NCBI RefSeq assembly: GCF_034702125.1
Contig: NC_085867.1
Location: 44,259,187 to 44,323,186, forward strand
Source of the DNA: Engraulis encrasicolus
Lineage: Eukaryota > Chordata > Actinopteri > Clupeiformes > Engraulidae
DNA: 64,000 nucleotides
Reading direction: 5' to 3'
A model generated the notes under the pieces. The model saw nothing but the letters and a program-made list of their open reading frames with translations. It was not told where the DNA came from and ran no database searches. This document shows, piece after piece, positions 1 through 10,553 of the stretch. Position 1 is the first letter of the stretch. The number at the start of each line of letters is the position of its first letter. Made by a program: the position numbers and the translations under genes.

Positions 1-1238
1 TCCACTCATTTATAGCTTTATAACATCCAATCGAAATAAAACATAGGCCTATTCTTTAGATATGAAACATCTATCTTACAGCAGTTTAAGCGATCACACT
101 AGATGCGGACTTCTGCTTACAATCAGCATTGCGCCTCAGCTGCTTTTTCAATAGCGATCAGACAGAGCGCGGATACACCGCGCTTCGAATGCTGACCTTC
201 AATCAGTGACCAGACAACGTTGTAACAGCTGTCACTCGCAGCCTAATCTACGGCGTTCGGTTGTGTTAAGTTGCCTACACAAAAAGCCTAAATCCATCTC
301 TGTATAATGGATAGAAGACAAGTTCTAGCTCTCCTAGAGCTCGATCGTGAATCTGATATGAATGTTGATAACGGTGTCGAGCATCTGGACCGATTTTAAT
401 GGATGCCTGCCATAGCATTGCGAGTGGCAACATCTCTCGCGCTATTGTATTGGCATCATTGGAAGTGCGTGCTGCTTTCTGCCAAAGAGTTGGTTTAAAT
501 TCGTCAAAATGGTGTTGATGAAAGCATTTGTCCACGCAGTGGTCATGTCTTGAAAACATATGAACAAATAGGCTATGCCTAAACGAACTACTAGCCTACT
601 GATAAGAAGGTCCATAAAACCCAGTTAGCCAGAAGGTCAGTCAGACTGTCGGTAAGAAAAATGTTTGCTTCCCTAGATCTGAAATTTCCACAAGCTCTTA
701 AAGTGACAGTGCATACTTTTACTTCATGTAGGCCTAATTTAAGCTCAATATTTTAGTCTTTTACATTTGTTACATAGGCCTAGCCTATTATAAAACATTT
801 AAATCCAAATTAAATGATTCATCCTTTTAAACATAAATTCAACATTCTGGGCTATTTGACTCCTGTAAAGATCCTTTCTTTCCAACATCTTACAAATGTA
901 GGCCTAGCCTACAATATATTGATGTTGGTGGTTTGATGATTAAGTAATAATCAAGATTTGGAAACATTACTTAACTGATTTTGTAATATTCACTGTAGAA
1001 TGACAATATAATCAACATATTATGAAGCATCAATGTTACCCCTAAAATGGGGGGGGGGTCTGACCCGCTCACCGAGGTTATTGGCTCTGCTCAGTGATAT
1101 CGTGCATTTGCTCAGGCACCGAAAAAATTAGAGGGAACATTGATTGGCTGTAGTCTCACTCTAGCACTCCAAGAATTACAACTATTGAAAAGTGGCCATA
1201 TTAAGAACGCTTCATGTGTGAAAATGATAGAGGGGTTT
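1..1238. other. Unassigned AT-rich sequence
   Basis: No gene, repeat boundary or conserved motif was recognised here. The short open frames in this stretch have no recognisable domain. The sequence is typical teleost intergenic DNA with recurring 'aggcct' words. Confidence 0.5.
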
Positions 1239-1929
1239 GGGTCATTTCACGTGAAATCAGACACTTTGGGACCCAACCGACCCGGATTTCAATCATACTT
1301 GGTGTGCCTTTTTAGTAGCAAGGTAGCACCCCAGAACTGCATTGGTTTGAATCTGACACTAATATTAAGGGAGAAACAGACTAGGAAAGGTTCACATGTG
1401 AGGGTAGGACACTATACATTCAGCCTTGAATATATCAGTCAGTGTTAGACACAAAAAGATGCCTGTGGTGTTATTTGAAAGCTCTTTTCTGGCTCTACAT
1501 ATTACACAATCAGCTTGGAATACAACAACTCTCAGAATATGAATTATGATAAATTAAAAAATTAAAAATTGAATATCTAAAAAAACTATATTTTAAAATG
1601 GCCAGTTCCTTGTCCAAACGTAGCCGGCAATGTCATTAGCAACACCTCAAATGCTGGTGTTCGGTTCTTTATTCATTTCAGAGAGAATTTGACTCACAAA
1701 TATGGCATCATACAGACCACTTACTAATAATATGGTAATACCATAGTAGCATCACATGACAAAACAAAAACAAAACAAAAATGGTCAGTTTCCATGGTCC
1801 CAGGTTTCAGAAACTAAGGCAGATGTCCATTTATACACACCAAATGATGATATGTGAATGTTTGAACATTCCTTCTCTGTGTACCTGTGTCATCTTCCCT
1901 TTACCGTACTTTAAAGAGATAATCAATGG

Positions 1930-2403
1930 CTACACTCTCATTTTGTACTCTACCAGTGCATTTGAAGCAGCAGCTGTGTCTTTTGTAGATAATGTATAAG
2001 TACGTCCCGTTGCAGTTACAGGTTCCACTACCAGAAGCACATCCTGATGATCCATGACCCAGTATCTGGTCTGAAGGGAAAAGTGAAGGATGGAGATGGT
2101 CCATGAGGATGCAGGAAGTTCAGTTTCACCTCTCCAGTGCTCGGCATACATTCCCCAACACATGCTAGCCACCAGTTGCCATCATATACAGCTACAACAT
2201 ACCCTTTGATGCTTGAAAATGTAACACATTCCTTTACTGAGCTCACTCTTTCAACTCTGCCTTCTCCGAATGCTGAAAATGGCCTAACTTCCACTGTGTC
2301 CATTGACAATGGGCAGAAGCTGTGTAGTTTTTGAGTACCTGGAATAGTTCTTGCAGATTCCAACCTTTTCAACAGGTTCTCAGCTTCATGATGGTACATC
2401 TCT
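1930..2403 (-). pseudogene. Left-arm copy of unidentified small gene, frameshifted
   Basis: Reading leftward from the palindrome centre, the frame begins MYHHEAENLLKR and includes GYVVAVYDGNWWLACV and VKLNFLHPHGPSPSFTFP. It shifts frame near 2050-2075 and continues as DHQDVLLVVEPVTATGRTY to a stop near 1930. The aromatic-rich GNWW.A.V / VKLNFLHP pattern looks like a small SH3- or Tudor-like beta-barrel, and from memory similar segments recur in uncharacterised fish and invertebrate proteins. That is recollection, not a search result. The function is unknown. The copy keeps the TATGRTY tail that its partner has lost. Confidence 0.5.
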
Positions 2404-2424
2404 GTTGTGGCAAACTGGCAATGG

Positions 2425-2925
2425 ATGTTCTTGAGAGAGATGCACCATCATGAAGCTGAGAACCTGTTGAAGAGGTTTGAATCTGCAAGAACTATTCCAG
2501 GTACTCAAAAACTACACAGCTTCTGCCCATTGTCAATGGACATTAGGCCATTTTCCGCATTCAGAGAAGGAGTTGAAAGAGTGAGCTCAGTAAAGGAATG
2601 TGTTACATTTTCAAGCATCAAAGGGTATGTTGTAGCTGTATATGATGGCAACTGGTGGCTAGCATGTGTTGAGGAATGTATGCTGAGCACTGGAGAAGTG
2701 AAACTGAACTTCCTGCATCCTCGTGGACCATCTCCATCCTTCACTTTTCCCTTCAGACCAGATAGACTTGTCATGGATCATCAGGATGTGCTTCTGGTAG
2801 TGGAACCTAACTGCAACGGGACGTACTTATACATTATCTACAAAAGACACAGCTGCTGCTTCAAATGCACTGGTAGAGTACAAAATGAGAGTGTAGCCAT
2901 TGATTATCTCTTTAAAGTACGGTAA
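2425..2925 (+). pseudogene. Right-arm copy of unidentified small gene
   Basis: An open frame runs from an ATG at 2425 (another in-frame ATG at 2440 lies at the arm edge) to TAA at 2923-2925. It encodes the same GYVVAVYDGNWWLACV and VKLNFLHPRGPSPSFTFP segments as the left arm. Near 2805 it lacks two bases relative to the left arm, so the last 40 or so residues are out of the ancestral frame. The open frame may begin as a final exon, because the arm edge is preceded by AG. A 3' tail with 'aataaa' near 3150 could be its polyadenylation region. Function unknown. Confidence 0.45.
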
Positions 2926-3859
2926 AGGGAAGATGACACAGGTACACAGAGAAGGAATGTTCAAACATTCACATATCATCATTTGGTGTGTATAAATGGA
3001 CATCTGCCTTAGTTTCTGAAACCTGGGACCATGGAAACTGACCATTTTTGTTTTGTTTTTGTTTTGTCATGTGATGCTACTATGGTATTACCATATTATT
3101 AGTAAGTGGTCTGTATGATGCCATATTTGTGAGTCAAATTCTCTCTGAAATGAATAAAGAACCGAACACCAGCATTTGAGGTGTTGCTAATGACATTGCC
3201 GGCTACGTTTGGACAAGGAACTGGCCATTTTAAAATATAGTTTTTTTAGATATTCAATTTTTAATTTTTCAATTTATCATAATTCATATTCTGAGAGTTG
3301 TTGTATTCCAAGCTGATTGTGTAATATGTAGAGCCAGAAAAGAGCTTTCAAACAATACCACAGGCATCTTTTTGTGACTAACACTGACTGATATATTCAA
3401 GGCTAGTATAGTGTCCTACCCTAAAATGTGAACCTTTCCTAGTCTGTTTCTCCCTTAATATTAGTGTCAGATTCAAACCAATGCAGTTCTGGGGTGCTAC
3501 CTTGCTACTAAAAAGGCACACCAAGTATGATTGAAATCCGGATCGGTCGGGTCCCAAAGCGTCTGATTTCACGTGAAATGACCCGTTTACCATTCTCCTA
3601 TGCACCCGAGCTCACTTGAAATAGACCCAGAAGACATGGGAAACTGTCCTTTGCTTGCAGAAGTCAACATAAGTTGCAGAATTCAATTCTTTTTGAAAAT
3701 AATAGAGTTATGCACATCCTGTGCTACAGTGAAAATGGACCATCCAACGTTTCCATGGCGATGGCGCGGCTGTGTCTAGACGCCGTCGGGGTGCTCTGTA
3801 TATTTTTAAATTTAATTTAATTTACTTTATTTTTTAATTTTACATTTTTAACAGTTAAA

Positions 3860-4769
3860 TTGTTAATTTTTTCCCTTTTTTCACGTTTTCTATTGTATAG
3901 TCTTTTTTATAACATGATTACATACGATCGCCATGGCGCTTCTAGAAATTGGAAAGCACTGCTTAGGCCTAGGCTACCTGCCGAGTTGGCCTTCGGAAAT
4001 AACACGGCGTTTCCACCAGAGATTCTCCGGCAGACTCAACCAAGCAGATTCAAGAGACGGTCCAGGAAACACAGGGGTAGACGAGCAGGTATCCGGATCA
4101 GACTTCGAGGCAAGGCAGACCGGCCACCTCTGCCTAGTATCCTGCTAGCCAATGTCCAGTCTTTGGCGAACAAGCTGGACGACTTGAGAGCAAGGATTGC
4201 CTTCCAGCGGGACATCAGGGACTGCAATGTCCTGTGTTTTACTGAAACCTGGCTCTCACCTATAATACCGGATCAGTCACTCATGCCTGCTGACCACTTC
4301 TTCATCGTTCGGATGGACAGAACCGAGGCGTCCGGGAAATCCAAAGGTGGGGGAGTTTGCTTCATGACAAACAACAGGTGGTGCGAGCCAAGGAACATCA
4401 CCGTTCTCTCCAGGGAATGTAGGCTACTAGGAACACTTGTCCATCTTGTGCAGACCACATTTCCTGCCCCGTGATTTCACAGCGGTCATTGACTGCGGTT
4501 TACATCCCCCCAAGTGCAAACACGGACATTGCCATTGGCGAGCTACAGGAGGTAATAAATAAACAACAGCATCACCATCCAGAGGCGGCCTTCATCGTCC
4601 TCGGCGACTTCAACAAGGCCACACTTTCCCGAGGTTTGCCAGAGTTTAAGCAACACATTCACTTCCCGACGAGGGGCGACAACATCTTAGACCACTGCTA
4701 CACTCCGTTCACAGAATGTTACAAAGCGTTTCCGATGCCCGCTTTCGACAAGTCTGACCACGTTGCGGT
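3860..4769 (+). pseudogene. LINE endonuclease domain (5' part of pol), frameshifted
   Basis: Endonuclease motifs are readable in order: LLANVQSLANKLDDLRA, LCFTETWLS, KGGGVCFM, then VYIPPSAN, LGDFN and FDKSDHVAV (the catalytic SDH). The frame is lost between about 4440 and 4500, where all three frames are needed to follow the protein, so at least two indels are present. The element's poly-T/A-rich leader precedes it. The reading frame ends at the DIRS insertion point. Confidence 0.75.
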
Positions 4770-4791
4770 GTTCCCTATCGCAGTGGACTGC

Positions 4792-4942
4792 GATCTAACA
4801 CATGGGACGTGACGTATGCACGGATCCAATCGAAGCACTTTCTACTCACGCCGAATGGCTGAGAGGCTGTCAGTCATCCCCTGGGCCCGCCCTTAGGGCA
4901 TAAATAGCTGGGTATGACGCAGCCTCGGCCTCTTTTAATACT
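4792..4942 (+). repeat. DIRS left inverted terminal repeat
   Basis: This is the reverse complement of 10403-10553, nearly identical by eye. It is preceded by about 22 bp of unique left extension (from 4770) that reappears in the internal complementary region. The segment contains 'cataaatagctggg', a possible TATA-like promoter for the element. Confidence 0.9.
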
Positions 4943-5238
4943 TCGATAGAAGTGATCCGTCAAGCAACTACGACTTTATCTCAGATTCGAGTTTTCAACC
5001 GTGTGCTTCAACTCTTTCAAGCCGGTGAGTGGATTTTCTCTGGTCACAGGCTTTGGGTGCCACGAGTTGATTTTTGTTTCTTGTATTTGGCTATTAGCTT
5101 CTAGCTTGCAAGTTTGCTACTTCTGTTAGCTCTGCTTGCTAGTGGTTGCTACATTAGCTAACTGGAGCATTCACTCGGTAGTTTTCTTTAGAATTCGGAC
5201 CGATTGTGAGTGTTAACTGTTTCTCTGGTGTGTCTAGG

Positions 5239-6835
5239 ATGTCGAGGCTGCTGTACCCGGAGTGCCCGCACAGCAGGGACAAAGGGGACCGGCACCGATT
5301 TTGCATTGTCTGTCTCGGCAGAGAGCACGCCGAGGCAGCGCTGTCGGGCGGTTCTACCTGCGAATTCTGTGCTGAACTGACACTCGCTAAAATCACTAAG
5401 CGCTCGGCTTACTGGACTCGCAGAGAGGCGAGAGAAGCTGCTGCCCAGGCTGAGGAGATTCCCACAGCCGAAGGCAGCACAGATCACGATATGGAGGGGC
5501 ATGACTGTCGCGAGCCCGCCACAGCCAACCCCGCTCTCACCTTGCCATCTGGCGGGAGTTCACGCCACGAGGCAGCAGGGGAGCTAGCTGCACCAGCCCC
5601 ACATGCAAGAGTGAGGTCGCACCACGAGGCGGTGGAGTTACCGCGTGGCTTCCACGACCAGCCCCTGCCAGAGCTGGTATTTGGGCAGGAGTCGGAGGAA
5701 CAGCCAGAGGACCTCAGTGATGCAGAGGGGTATTATGGTGAATATGAGGAGGAGGTGGTCGAAGAGTCCCGGGCATCCTCTCCCCCGGTAGGTTCGAGGA
5801 CACTGGGTCTGCAGCTGCACGAGGTGGCTACCAGGGCAGCTAGCAAACTCGGCCTCCCTCTCCCCACCCCCCCCAGCACAGAGATGTCGTTGCTGGATGG
5901 GGAATACTACGCTGGGCCCCAAACACCGGCGCCCTGCCCGATCCCGTTTTTTCCGGAAGTGCACAGGGAGCTAGTCAAGACCTGGAGCAACCCCTATTCG
6001 GCCCGTGCCCCAGTTCCAGGCTTTGCAGCCTAAATGCATATGGACCAGGCCAAGGAGTGTGGATATCTCTCCTTCCCACCGGTGGAGGATACGGTGGCGA
6101 GTTACTTGTCGCCCTCTTCACCTGCATTGCGCCTGGGCCGCAAACCTCTCCTGCCGTCTCCAGTGGCCAGGCTCCAGGCCACTCTCGCTGAAAAGTCCTA
6201 CCTGGCGGCTGGACAAGCAGCATGCTCCATCAACACAGCGGCGTTGCTGCAGAGATATCAGGCCAAGCTACTCACGGAGCTGTCTAATACGCTGGATGCT
6301 GAGAGTGAGTTGGTGGTGGAACTGCGCAGGGCGACTGACCTGTCTCTCCGCCTCGCGCTGTTCATCGCAGGCAGTGGGCCGTGCTATGGGGGCGGCAGTA
6401 GCAACACAGCGTTCTCTGTGGCTGTCCCTGGCACAGCTGTCGGAACGGGAGAAGGCCCCACTCCTAGATGCCCCGGTGAGTGCTGAAGGAGTGTTTGGTG
6501 ATGCTGTGGGGACAATGACTGCTAAATTTGAGGTGGAGCAGAAAAGCCGGGAGGCTTTCATGGCCTGGATGCCACGCAGCAGAGGTGAACCCCGGGGCCC
6601 CCCGGGTGGACCAGCTCCAGCTCCTGGCATGAAGCGGGGGAGTGGATCCCGTTCTCCAGCTCTTCCAGCTAAGATGCCGGCAAGGAGAGGATGGCAGCGA
6701 CACCCGTTTAGGCCGCCGCCCCAGCCTCAGCCACAGGCCCCACAGCCAGCACCCCAGCAGCAGCAGCAGAGAGCGCCGTTCGTCCCGCGCCAGACTACTG
6801 CCCGCCGTGGTGGTGCGAACAGGACGCGGACCTGA
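5239..6835 (+). pseudogene. DIRS gag-like ORF1, broken
   Basis: The frame starts MSRLLYPECPHSRDKGDRH and contains cysteine pairs (FCIVCLG, CEFCAEL) near the N-terminus, then an acidic middle. It meets an in-frame TAA at 6031-6033 and resumes in the same frame as MHMDQAKECGYLSF. Near 6370 it shifts into another frame that runs to TGA at 6833-6835 with a proline/glutamine-rich, basic tail (PPPQPQPQAPQPAP). The order fits a DIRS gag, a structural RNA-binding protein. One nonsense change and one frameshift disable it. Confidence 0.7.
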
Positions 6836-9800
6836 GGATCACGTCCTGAAGAGAGGGGGGGGAGGAGTTTTCCCCTCAGCGAAAAAGGACTGCCCGTTGC
6901 TCACATGCACCGCTCATGTCAAGCACGTTGTGCCAGTTTCCACAAGCACTACACACACAAACAGAAAATGTTTTGTCCCCCTCTCTGCATCCAATATTAA
7001 AACAGCATTCTCTCACCCATGTTTACCTAAACAGTGTGACAAGCTGCCCTCAGAGCTTGACCCCCTCCTTAGACGGTGTGGGAATAAAGCCGAATATAGA
7101 CAAATTGACCATGAGCGGGGAAAACCCCGACCAATTGAGTCTAGATCAAAGATCAAAAGGTTTGGCGATGAGCGGGAGCGTCCCCGACCAATTAAAAGAC
7201 TCCATGCCATGCCTAGAGGCATGCGTGGAAAACTGGCGCAAATGCGCACAGGCATCACCCTGGGTTTTGAAGACTGTCTCAATGGGCTACACAATTCAGT
7301 TTGCTCGCCCCCCACCAAAATTCAGCGGGGTGATTCAAACCATAGTTCCGGAGGGTCAGGTCCCTTTCCTACAGGAGGAAATAGACTCATTGTTGTTGAA
7401 AAAGGCAATAGAGATGGTGCCACAAGGGGAAGAAAACGCAGGCTTTTACAGCCGGTATTTTCTTGTCCCGAAAAAAGGCGGGGGATTTCGGCCAATCTTA
7501 GATTTAAGGAGGCTGAACAAATCACTCATGAAAAGAAAATTCAGGATGTTGACCAACCGCCAGCTCCTTCAATTTGTGAAACCAAACGACTGGTTTGTAA
7601 CCATAGACCTGAAGGATGCATATTTTCACATAAAGGTGGTGCCAAGGCATCGGAAATTTCTCAGATTTGCATTCAGAGGGAAAGCATATCAGTTTTCGCG
7701 TCTCCCATTCGGTCTAGCCCTATCCCCTTTTCTGTTCACAAAGTGTCTGGAAGCGGCAGTCGCACCATTACGCCAGCAGGGGGTGCGCTTGTTCAACTTT
7801 CTAGACGACTGCCTTCTTTGCTGCCACTCGCAAGAGTTAGCTGCACAGCAGGCCAGTCTTGTGCAGGCACACCTAGGCCAGTTGGGATTTGTGATAAACA
7901 GGAAGAAGTGTGTTCTCAAACCAAGTCAGACTTCACAGTTCCTAGGCATGACACTGAATTCTGTGACTATGACAGCTCACCTCTCTCAGGAGAGAGCAGC
8001 CGCAATCAAGACCTGTGTGGCCCAATTCAGAATAGGCCAATGGGTGTCATCTCACCTCTGCCAGAGGCTGCTGGGAATGATGGCAGCAGCAGCAGTCTCC
8101 CTGCCAATGGGGCTACTGCGCATGCGGCCTTTTCAAATGTGGTACCTGTCTCTGAAGCTCAACCCCTCCAAAGACAAATATCGCAAAATAGTAGTGAATT
8201 CAAAGTGCAGGAAGGCCCTCACAATATGGAGATCCTCCCAATTTCTCAGTGCGGGAGCGTCTCTAGGCATAGTGACGCACCGAGTGGTGATTACGACCGA
8301 CGCGTCTACAACTGGTTGGGGGGCAGTCTGCAACGGGAGATCGGTGAACGGTCGTTGGTCTGCAGCCCAGGCCAAAGCTCATATAAATGTGTTGGAGCTG
8401 CAGACAGTGTTTCTAGCCCTACGGTATTTTTTGTCAGTGGTGAAAGGCCATCATGTTCTGGTGAGGACCGACAACACCACGGCCATGGCATACATAAATC
8501 GCCAGGGGGGCGTGCGCTCCCTGGCTTTACACCGGTTGGCGAACAGTTTACTGCTATGGGCAGCAGATCACTTGTTGTCTCTCAGAGCAGTTCATATTCC
8601 AGGTCACCTCAACTGTGGAGCGGACCTACTCTCAAGGGGCAACCCGCAGGCAGCAGACTGGCGCCTCCATCCTCTGGTGGTCGATCAGGTATGGCGGCGG
8701 TTCTACAAAGCCGAAGTGGACCTGTTTGCCACGAGACAGAACACACACTGTCAGCTTTGGTTCTCTCTGGGGGGAGACGACCCACCTCTGGGGGTGGACG
8801 CACTGGCACATCCGTGGCCGGGCGGACGTCTTTATGCATTTCCTCCAGTGCCTCTAATTCCTCAGGTGCTGAGCAGAGTCATGGAGGAGAGGAGAGAACT
8901 GTTGTTAATAGCCCCCCTGTGGCCGAACCGGCCATGGTTCGCAGATTTGAACAGGATGTCAGTACAGCCGCCGTGGGAGTTGCCCTCACGGAGGGACCTG
9001 CTGTCACAGGCGGGAGGATCCATATGGCACCCCCGGCCGGAGCTGTGGCAGCTCAGGGCCTGGCACCTGAAAGGGGAAGGCTGTTAGCATCAGGACTATC
9101 TGAGGCAGTAGTCAATACTATTCAGAGTGCTAGGGCTCCATCAACTCGCGCTCTCTATACGCTGAAATGGCGTTTATTCGAGCAGTGGTGTATCTCACGG
9201 GGTCATGACCCCATAAACTGTGCTGTAGGTGTCATATTAGATTTTTTGCAGCACATGTTTGATGATGGTAAGGCTGCCTCTACACTAAAGGTGTATGTGG
9301 CAGCTATCTCTGCTTGTCATGTGGGTATAGGTGGTGCAACACCTGGTAACCACCCTCTGGTGTCACGATTTATGGCTGGGGTGAGACGGCTCAGGGCCCC
9401 TCACAAACAGCTGGTGCCCTCATGGGATCTGTTAGTAGTGTTACGTGCTCTTACTGGGCCTCCCTTTGAGCCCCTGAGTGAGGTGGACTTGAAGCTTGTT
9501 TCCCTAAAGACGGCTTTCTTGCTGGCCCTGGTGTCAGCAAAACGCATAGGTGATATTCAAGCTCTCTCAGTGAGCTCGACTTGTATGCAGTTCTCCGGAG
9601 CAGGAGATAAGGTCATTATGCGTCCAAATGCCGCATACACGCCGAAGGTAGTATCTACTCCCTTCCGTAATCGAGTCATTGAGTTAGTCAGTTTCTCACC
9701 TCCTCCCTTTGCATCAGCAGAGGAGGAGCAGTTGAACAAACTGTGCCCGGTGCGGGCTCTGCGTTGCTATGTGGAGCGCACCAGGTCTTTCAGGCAGTCT

Positions 9801-10109
9801 GATCAGTTATTTGTGTGTTTTGGCACTCAGGCTAAGGGTAGGCCACTATCAAAACCAAGCCTATCACGCTGGATAGTGGAAACCATTGAGCTGGCTTACA
9901 GCAGCCAGTCTCTGGAAGCTCCAGAGGGACTGCGCGCTCATTCGACTCGAGGAGTCTCTTCTTCTTGGGCCCTACTGAAGGGTGTCTCCATAGAAGAGAT
10001 ATGCAGAGCAGCCAGTTGGAATTCTCATCACACATTCATTCGTTATTACATGTTAGATGTGAGTGAGCCTAGTTTTCTGCAGGGTGTTCTGGGAGCAGGG
10101 AACCTGTGA
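6642..10109 (+). CDS. DIRS tyrosine recombinase (C-terminal third of a long overlapping frame)
   Basis: The recombinase domain occupies about 9060-10109. It has an N-terminal core-binding part (STRALYTLKWRLFEQWC), then catalytic Arg in SAKRIGDI, the His-x-x-Arg in LRAHSTRG, and the Tyr in FIRYYML. This enzyme would integrate the circular element by strand exchange at GTT. The same frame is open all the way back to 6642, overlapping the reverse-transcriptase frame for more than 2 kb. The upstream part has no recognisable domain and may not be translated. The recombinase start may lie near 9060, or use a spliced or reinitiated message. The stop is TGA at 10107-10109. Confidence 0.85.
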   Translation: MDPVLQLFQLRCRQGEDGSDTRLGRRPSLSHRPHSQHPSSSSRERRSSRARLLPAVVVRTGRGPEDHVLKRGGGGVFPSAKKDCPLLTCTAHVKHVVPVSTSTTHTNRKCFVPLSASNIKTAFSHPCLPKQCDKLPSELDPLLRRCGNKAEYRQIDHERGKPRPIESRSKIKRFGDERERPRPIKRLHAMPRGMRGKLAQMRTGITLGFEDCLNGLHNSVCSPPTKIQRGDSNHSSGGSGPFPTGGNRLIVVEKGNRDGATRGRKRRLLQPVFSCPEKRRGISANLRFKEAEQITHEKKIQDVDQPPAPSICETKRLVCNHRPEGCIFSHKGGAKASEISQICIQRESISVFASPIRSSPIPFSVHKVSGSGSRTITPAGGALVQLSRRLPSLLPLARVSCTAGQSCAGTPRPVGICDKQEEVCSQTKSDFTVPRHDTEFCDYDSSPLSGESSRNQDLCGPIQNRPMGVISPLPEAAGNDGSSSSLPANGATAHAAFSNVVPVSEAQPLQRQISQNSSEFKVQEGPHNMEILPISQCGSVSRHSDAPSGDYDRRVYNWLGGSLQREIGERSLVCSPGQSSYKCVGAADSVSSPTVFFVSGERPSCSGEDRQHHGHGIHKSPGGRALPGFTPVGEQFTAMGSRSLVVSQSSSYSRSPQLWSGPTLKGQPAGSRLAPPSSGGRSGMAAVLQSRSGPVCHETEHTLSALVLSGGRRPTSGGGRTGTSVAGRTSLCISSSASNSSGAEQSHGGEERTVVNSPPVAEPAMVRRFEQDVSTAAVGVALTEGPAVTGGRIHMAPPAGAVAAQGLAPERGRLLASGLSEAVVNTIQSARAPSTRALYTLKWRLFEQWCISRGHDPINCAVGVILDFLQHMFDDGKAASTLKVYVAAISACHVGIGGATPGNHPLVSRFMAGVRRLRAPHKQLVPSWDLLVVLRALTGPPFEPLSEVDLKLVSLKTAFLLALVSAKRIGDIQALSVSSTCMQFSGAGDKVIMRPNAAYTPKVVSTPFRNRVIELVSFSPPPFASAEEEQLNKLCPVRALRCYVERTRSFRQSDQLFVCFGTQAKGRPLSKPSLSRWIVETIELAYSSQSLEAPEGLRAHSTRGVSSSWALLKGVSIEEICRAASWNSHHTFIRYYMLDVSEPSFLQGVLGAGNL
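6916..9087 (+). CDS. DIRS reverse transcriptase-RNase H-methyltransferase-like polyprotein
   Basis: An uninterrupted frame of 723 codons. Reverse transcriptase motifs run from FRPILDLRRLNK through LKDAYFHI and LPFGLALSP to the catalytic FLDD at about residues 295-298. RNase H follows, with TTDASTTGWG near 460, ELQTVFLAL, and RTDNTTAMAYINRQGG near 517, ending with HIPGHLNCGADLLSR. The last part (VDLFATRQN, then APLWPNRPWF near 665) matches the adenine-methyltransferase-like domain typical of DIRS elements. The start codon is uncertain, and expression may depend on readthrough from gag. The product would copy the element RNA into DNA. Confidence 0.88.
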   Translation: MSSTLCQFPQALHTQTENVLSPSLHPILKQHSLTHVYLNSVTSCPQSLTPSLDGVGIKPNIDKLTMSGENPDQLSLDQRSKGLAMSGSVPDQLKDSMPCLEACVENWRKCAQASPWVLKTVSMGYTIQFARPPPKFSGVIQTIVPEGQVPFLQEEIDSLLLKKAIEMVPQGEENAGFYSRYFLVPKKGGGFRPILDLRRLNKSLMKRKFRMLTNRQLLQFVKPNDWFVTIDLKDAYFHIKVVPRHRKFLRFAFRGKAYQFSRLPFGLALSPFLFTKCLEAAVAPLRQQGVRLFNFLDDCLLCCHSQELAAQQASLVQAHLGQLGFVINRKKCVLKPSQTSQFLGMTLNSVTMTAHLSQERAAAIKTCVAQFRIGQWVSSHLCQRLLGMMAAAAVSLPMGLLRMRPFQMWYLSLKLNPSKDKYRKIVVNSKCRKALTIWRSSQFLSAGASLGIVTHRVVITTDASTTGWGAVCNGRSVNGRWSAAQAKAHINVLELQTVFLALRYFLSVVKGHHVLVRTDNTTAMAYINRQGGVRSLALHRLANSLLLWAADHLLSLRAVHIPGHLNCGADLLSRGNPQAADWRLHPLVVDQVWRRFYKAEVDLFATRQNTHCQLWFSLGGDDPPLGVDALAHPWPGGRLYAFPPVPLIPQVLSRVMEERRELLLIAPLWPNRPWFADLNRMSVQPPWELPSRRDLLSQAGGSIWHPRPELWQLRAWHLKGEGC

Positions 10110-10274
10110 TTACCCAGATTTACAACCCTTTTGGAAGTGTAACAAATGCATAACATGTTGGTCTCTCTTGTGCTTAATCACCACATATTATCCCTGCATT
10201 TACCCCTATTAATAATAAGCCCATAAGGTGGGTGCTTAGGCCTCCACTGTAATTCACGCGTGATGGGATACGGT

Positions 10275-10364
10275 CCCATGTGTTAGATCGCAGTCCACTG
10301 CGATAGGGAACGTCTGGGTCACGACTGTGACCTCGGTTCCCTTAGCAGGGACCAGATCTAACAC
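10275..10364. repeat. DIRS internal complementary region
   Basis: The first part (10275-10311) is the reverse complement of the element's extreme left end. The second part (10309-10364) is the reverse complement of its extreme right end. They share one aac (GTT on the other strand) at 10309-10311. In DIRS elements this region templates joining of the two ends into a circular intermediate. Here it lies directly downstream of the recombinase stop codon. Confidence 0.9.
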
Positions 10365-10402
10365 TGCGTTGCGATTACAGTGCCTTGCTGGGCATAATGC
10401 TC

Positions 10403-10553
10403 AGTATTAAAAGAGGCCGAGGCTGCGTCATACCCAGCTATTTATGCCCTAAGGGCGGGCCCAGGGGATGACTGACAGCCTCTCAGCCATTCGGCGTGAG
10501 TAGAAAGTGCTTCGATTGGATCCGTGCATACGTCACGTCCCATGTGTTAGATC
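10403..10553 (-). repeat. DIRS right inverted terminal repeat
   Basis: This is the reverse complement of the left terminal repeat. It is followed by a right-specific extension of about 46 bp (10554-10599) that ends in GTT and is also copied, inverted, into the internal complementary region. Confidence 0.9.

Larger units (their letters stand above)
1239..3584. repeat. 2.3-kb palindrome (two ~1.15-kb inverted arms)
   Basis: The left arm (about 1239-2403) is the reverse complement of the right arm (about 2437-3584), separated by a spacer of about 33 bp. By eye the arms differ by scattered substitutions and a few short indels. The outer edges both lie at a 'gggtcatttcacgtgaaat' / 'atttcacgtgaaatgaccc' sequence, after which similarity stops. 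No clear target duplication flanks it. Each arm carries one copy of the same small gene, with the 5' ends facing the centre. It could be a foldback-type element, an inverted duplication of a retrocopy, or an assembly or chimeric-read artefact. Confidence 0.85.

Noticed and set aside
275..559. 94-codon minus-strand open frame
   Set aside because: No recognisable domain, no splice context and no repeat association; length is within chance.
6642..9060. A single 1155-residue DIRS protein
   Set aside because: Only the last third has a domain; the upstream part overlaps the reverse transcriptase frame and shows no recognisable protein family.
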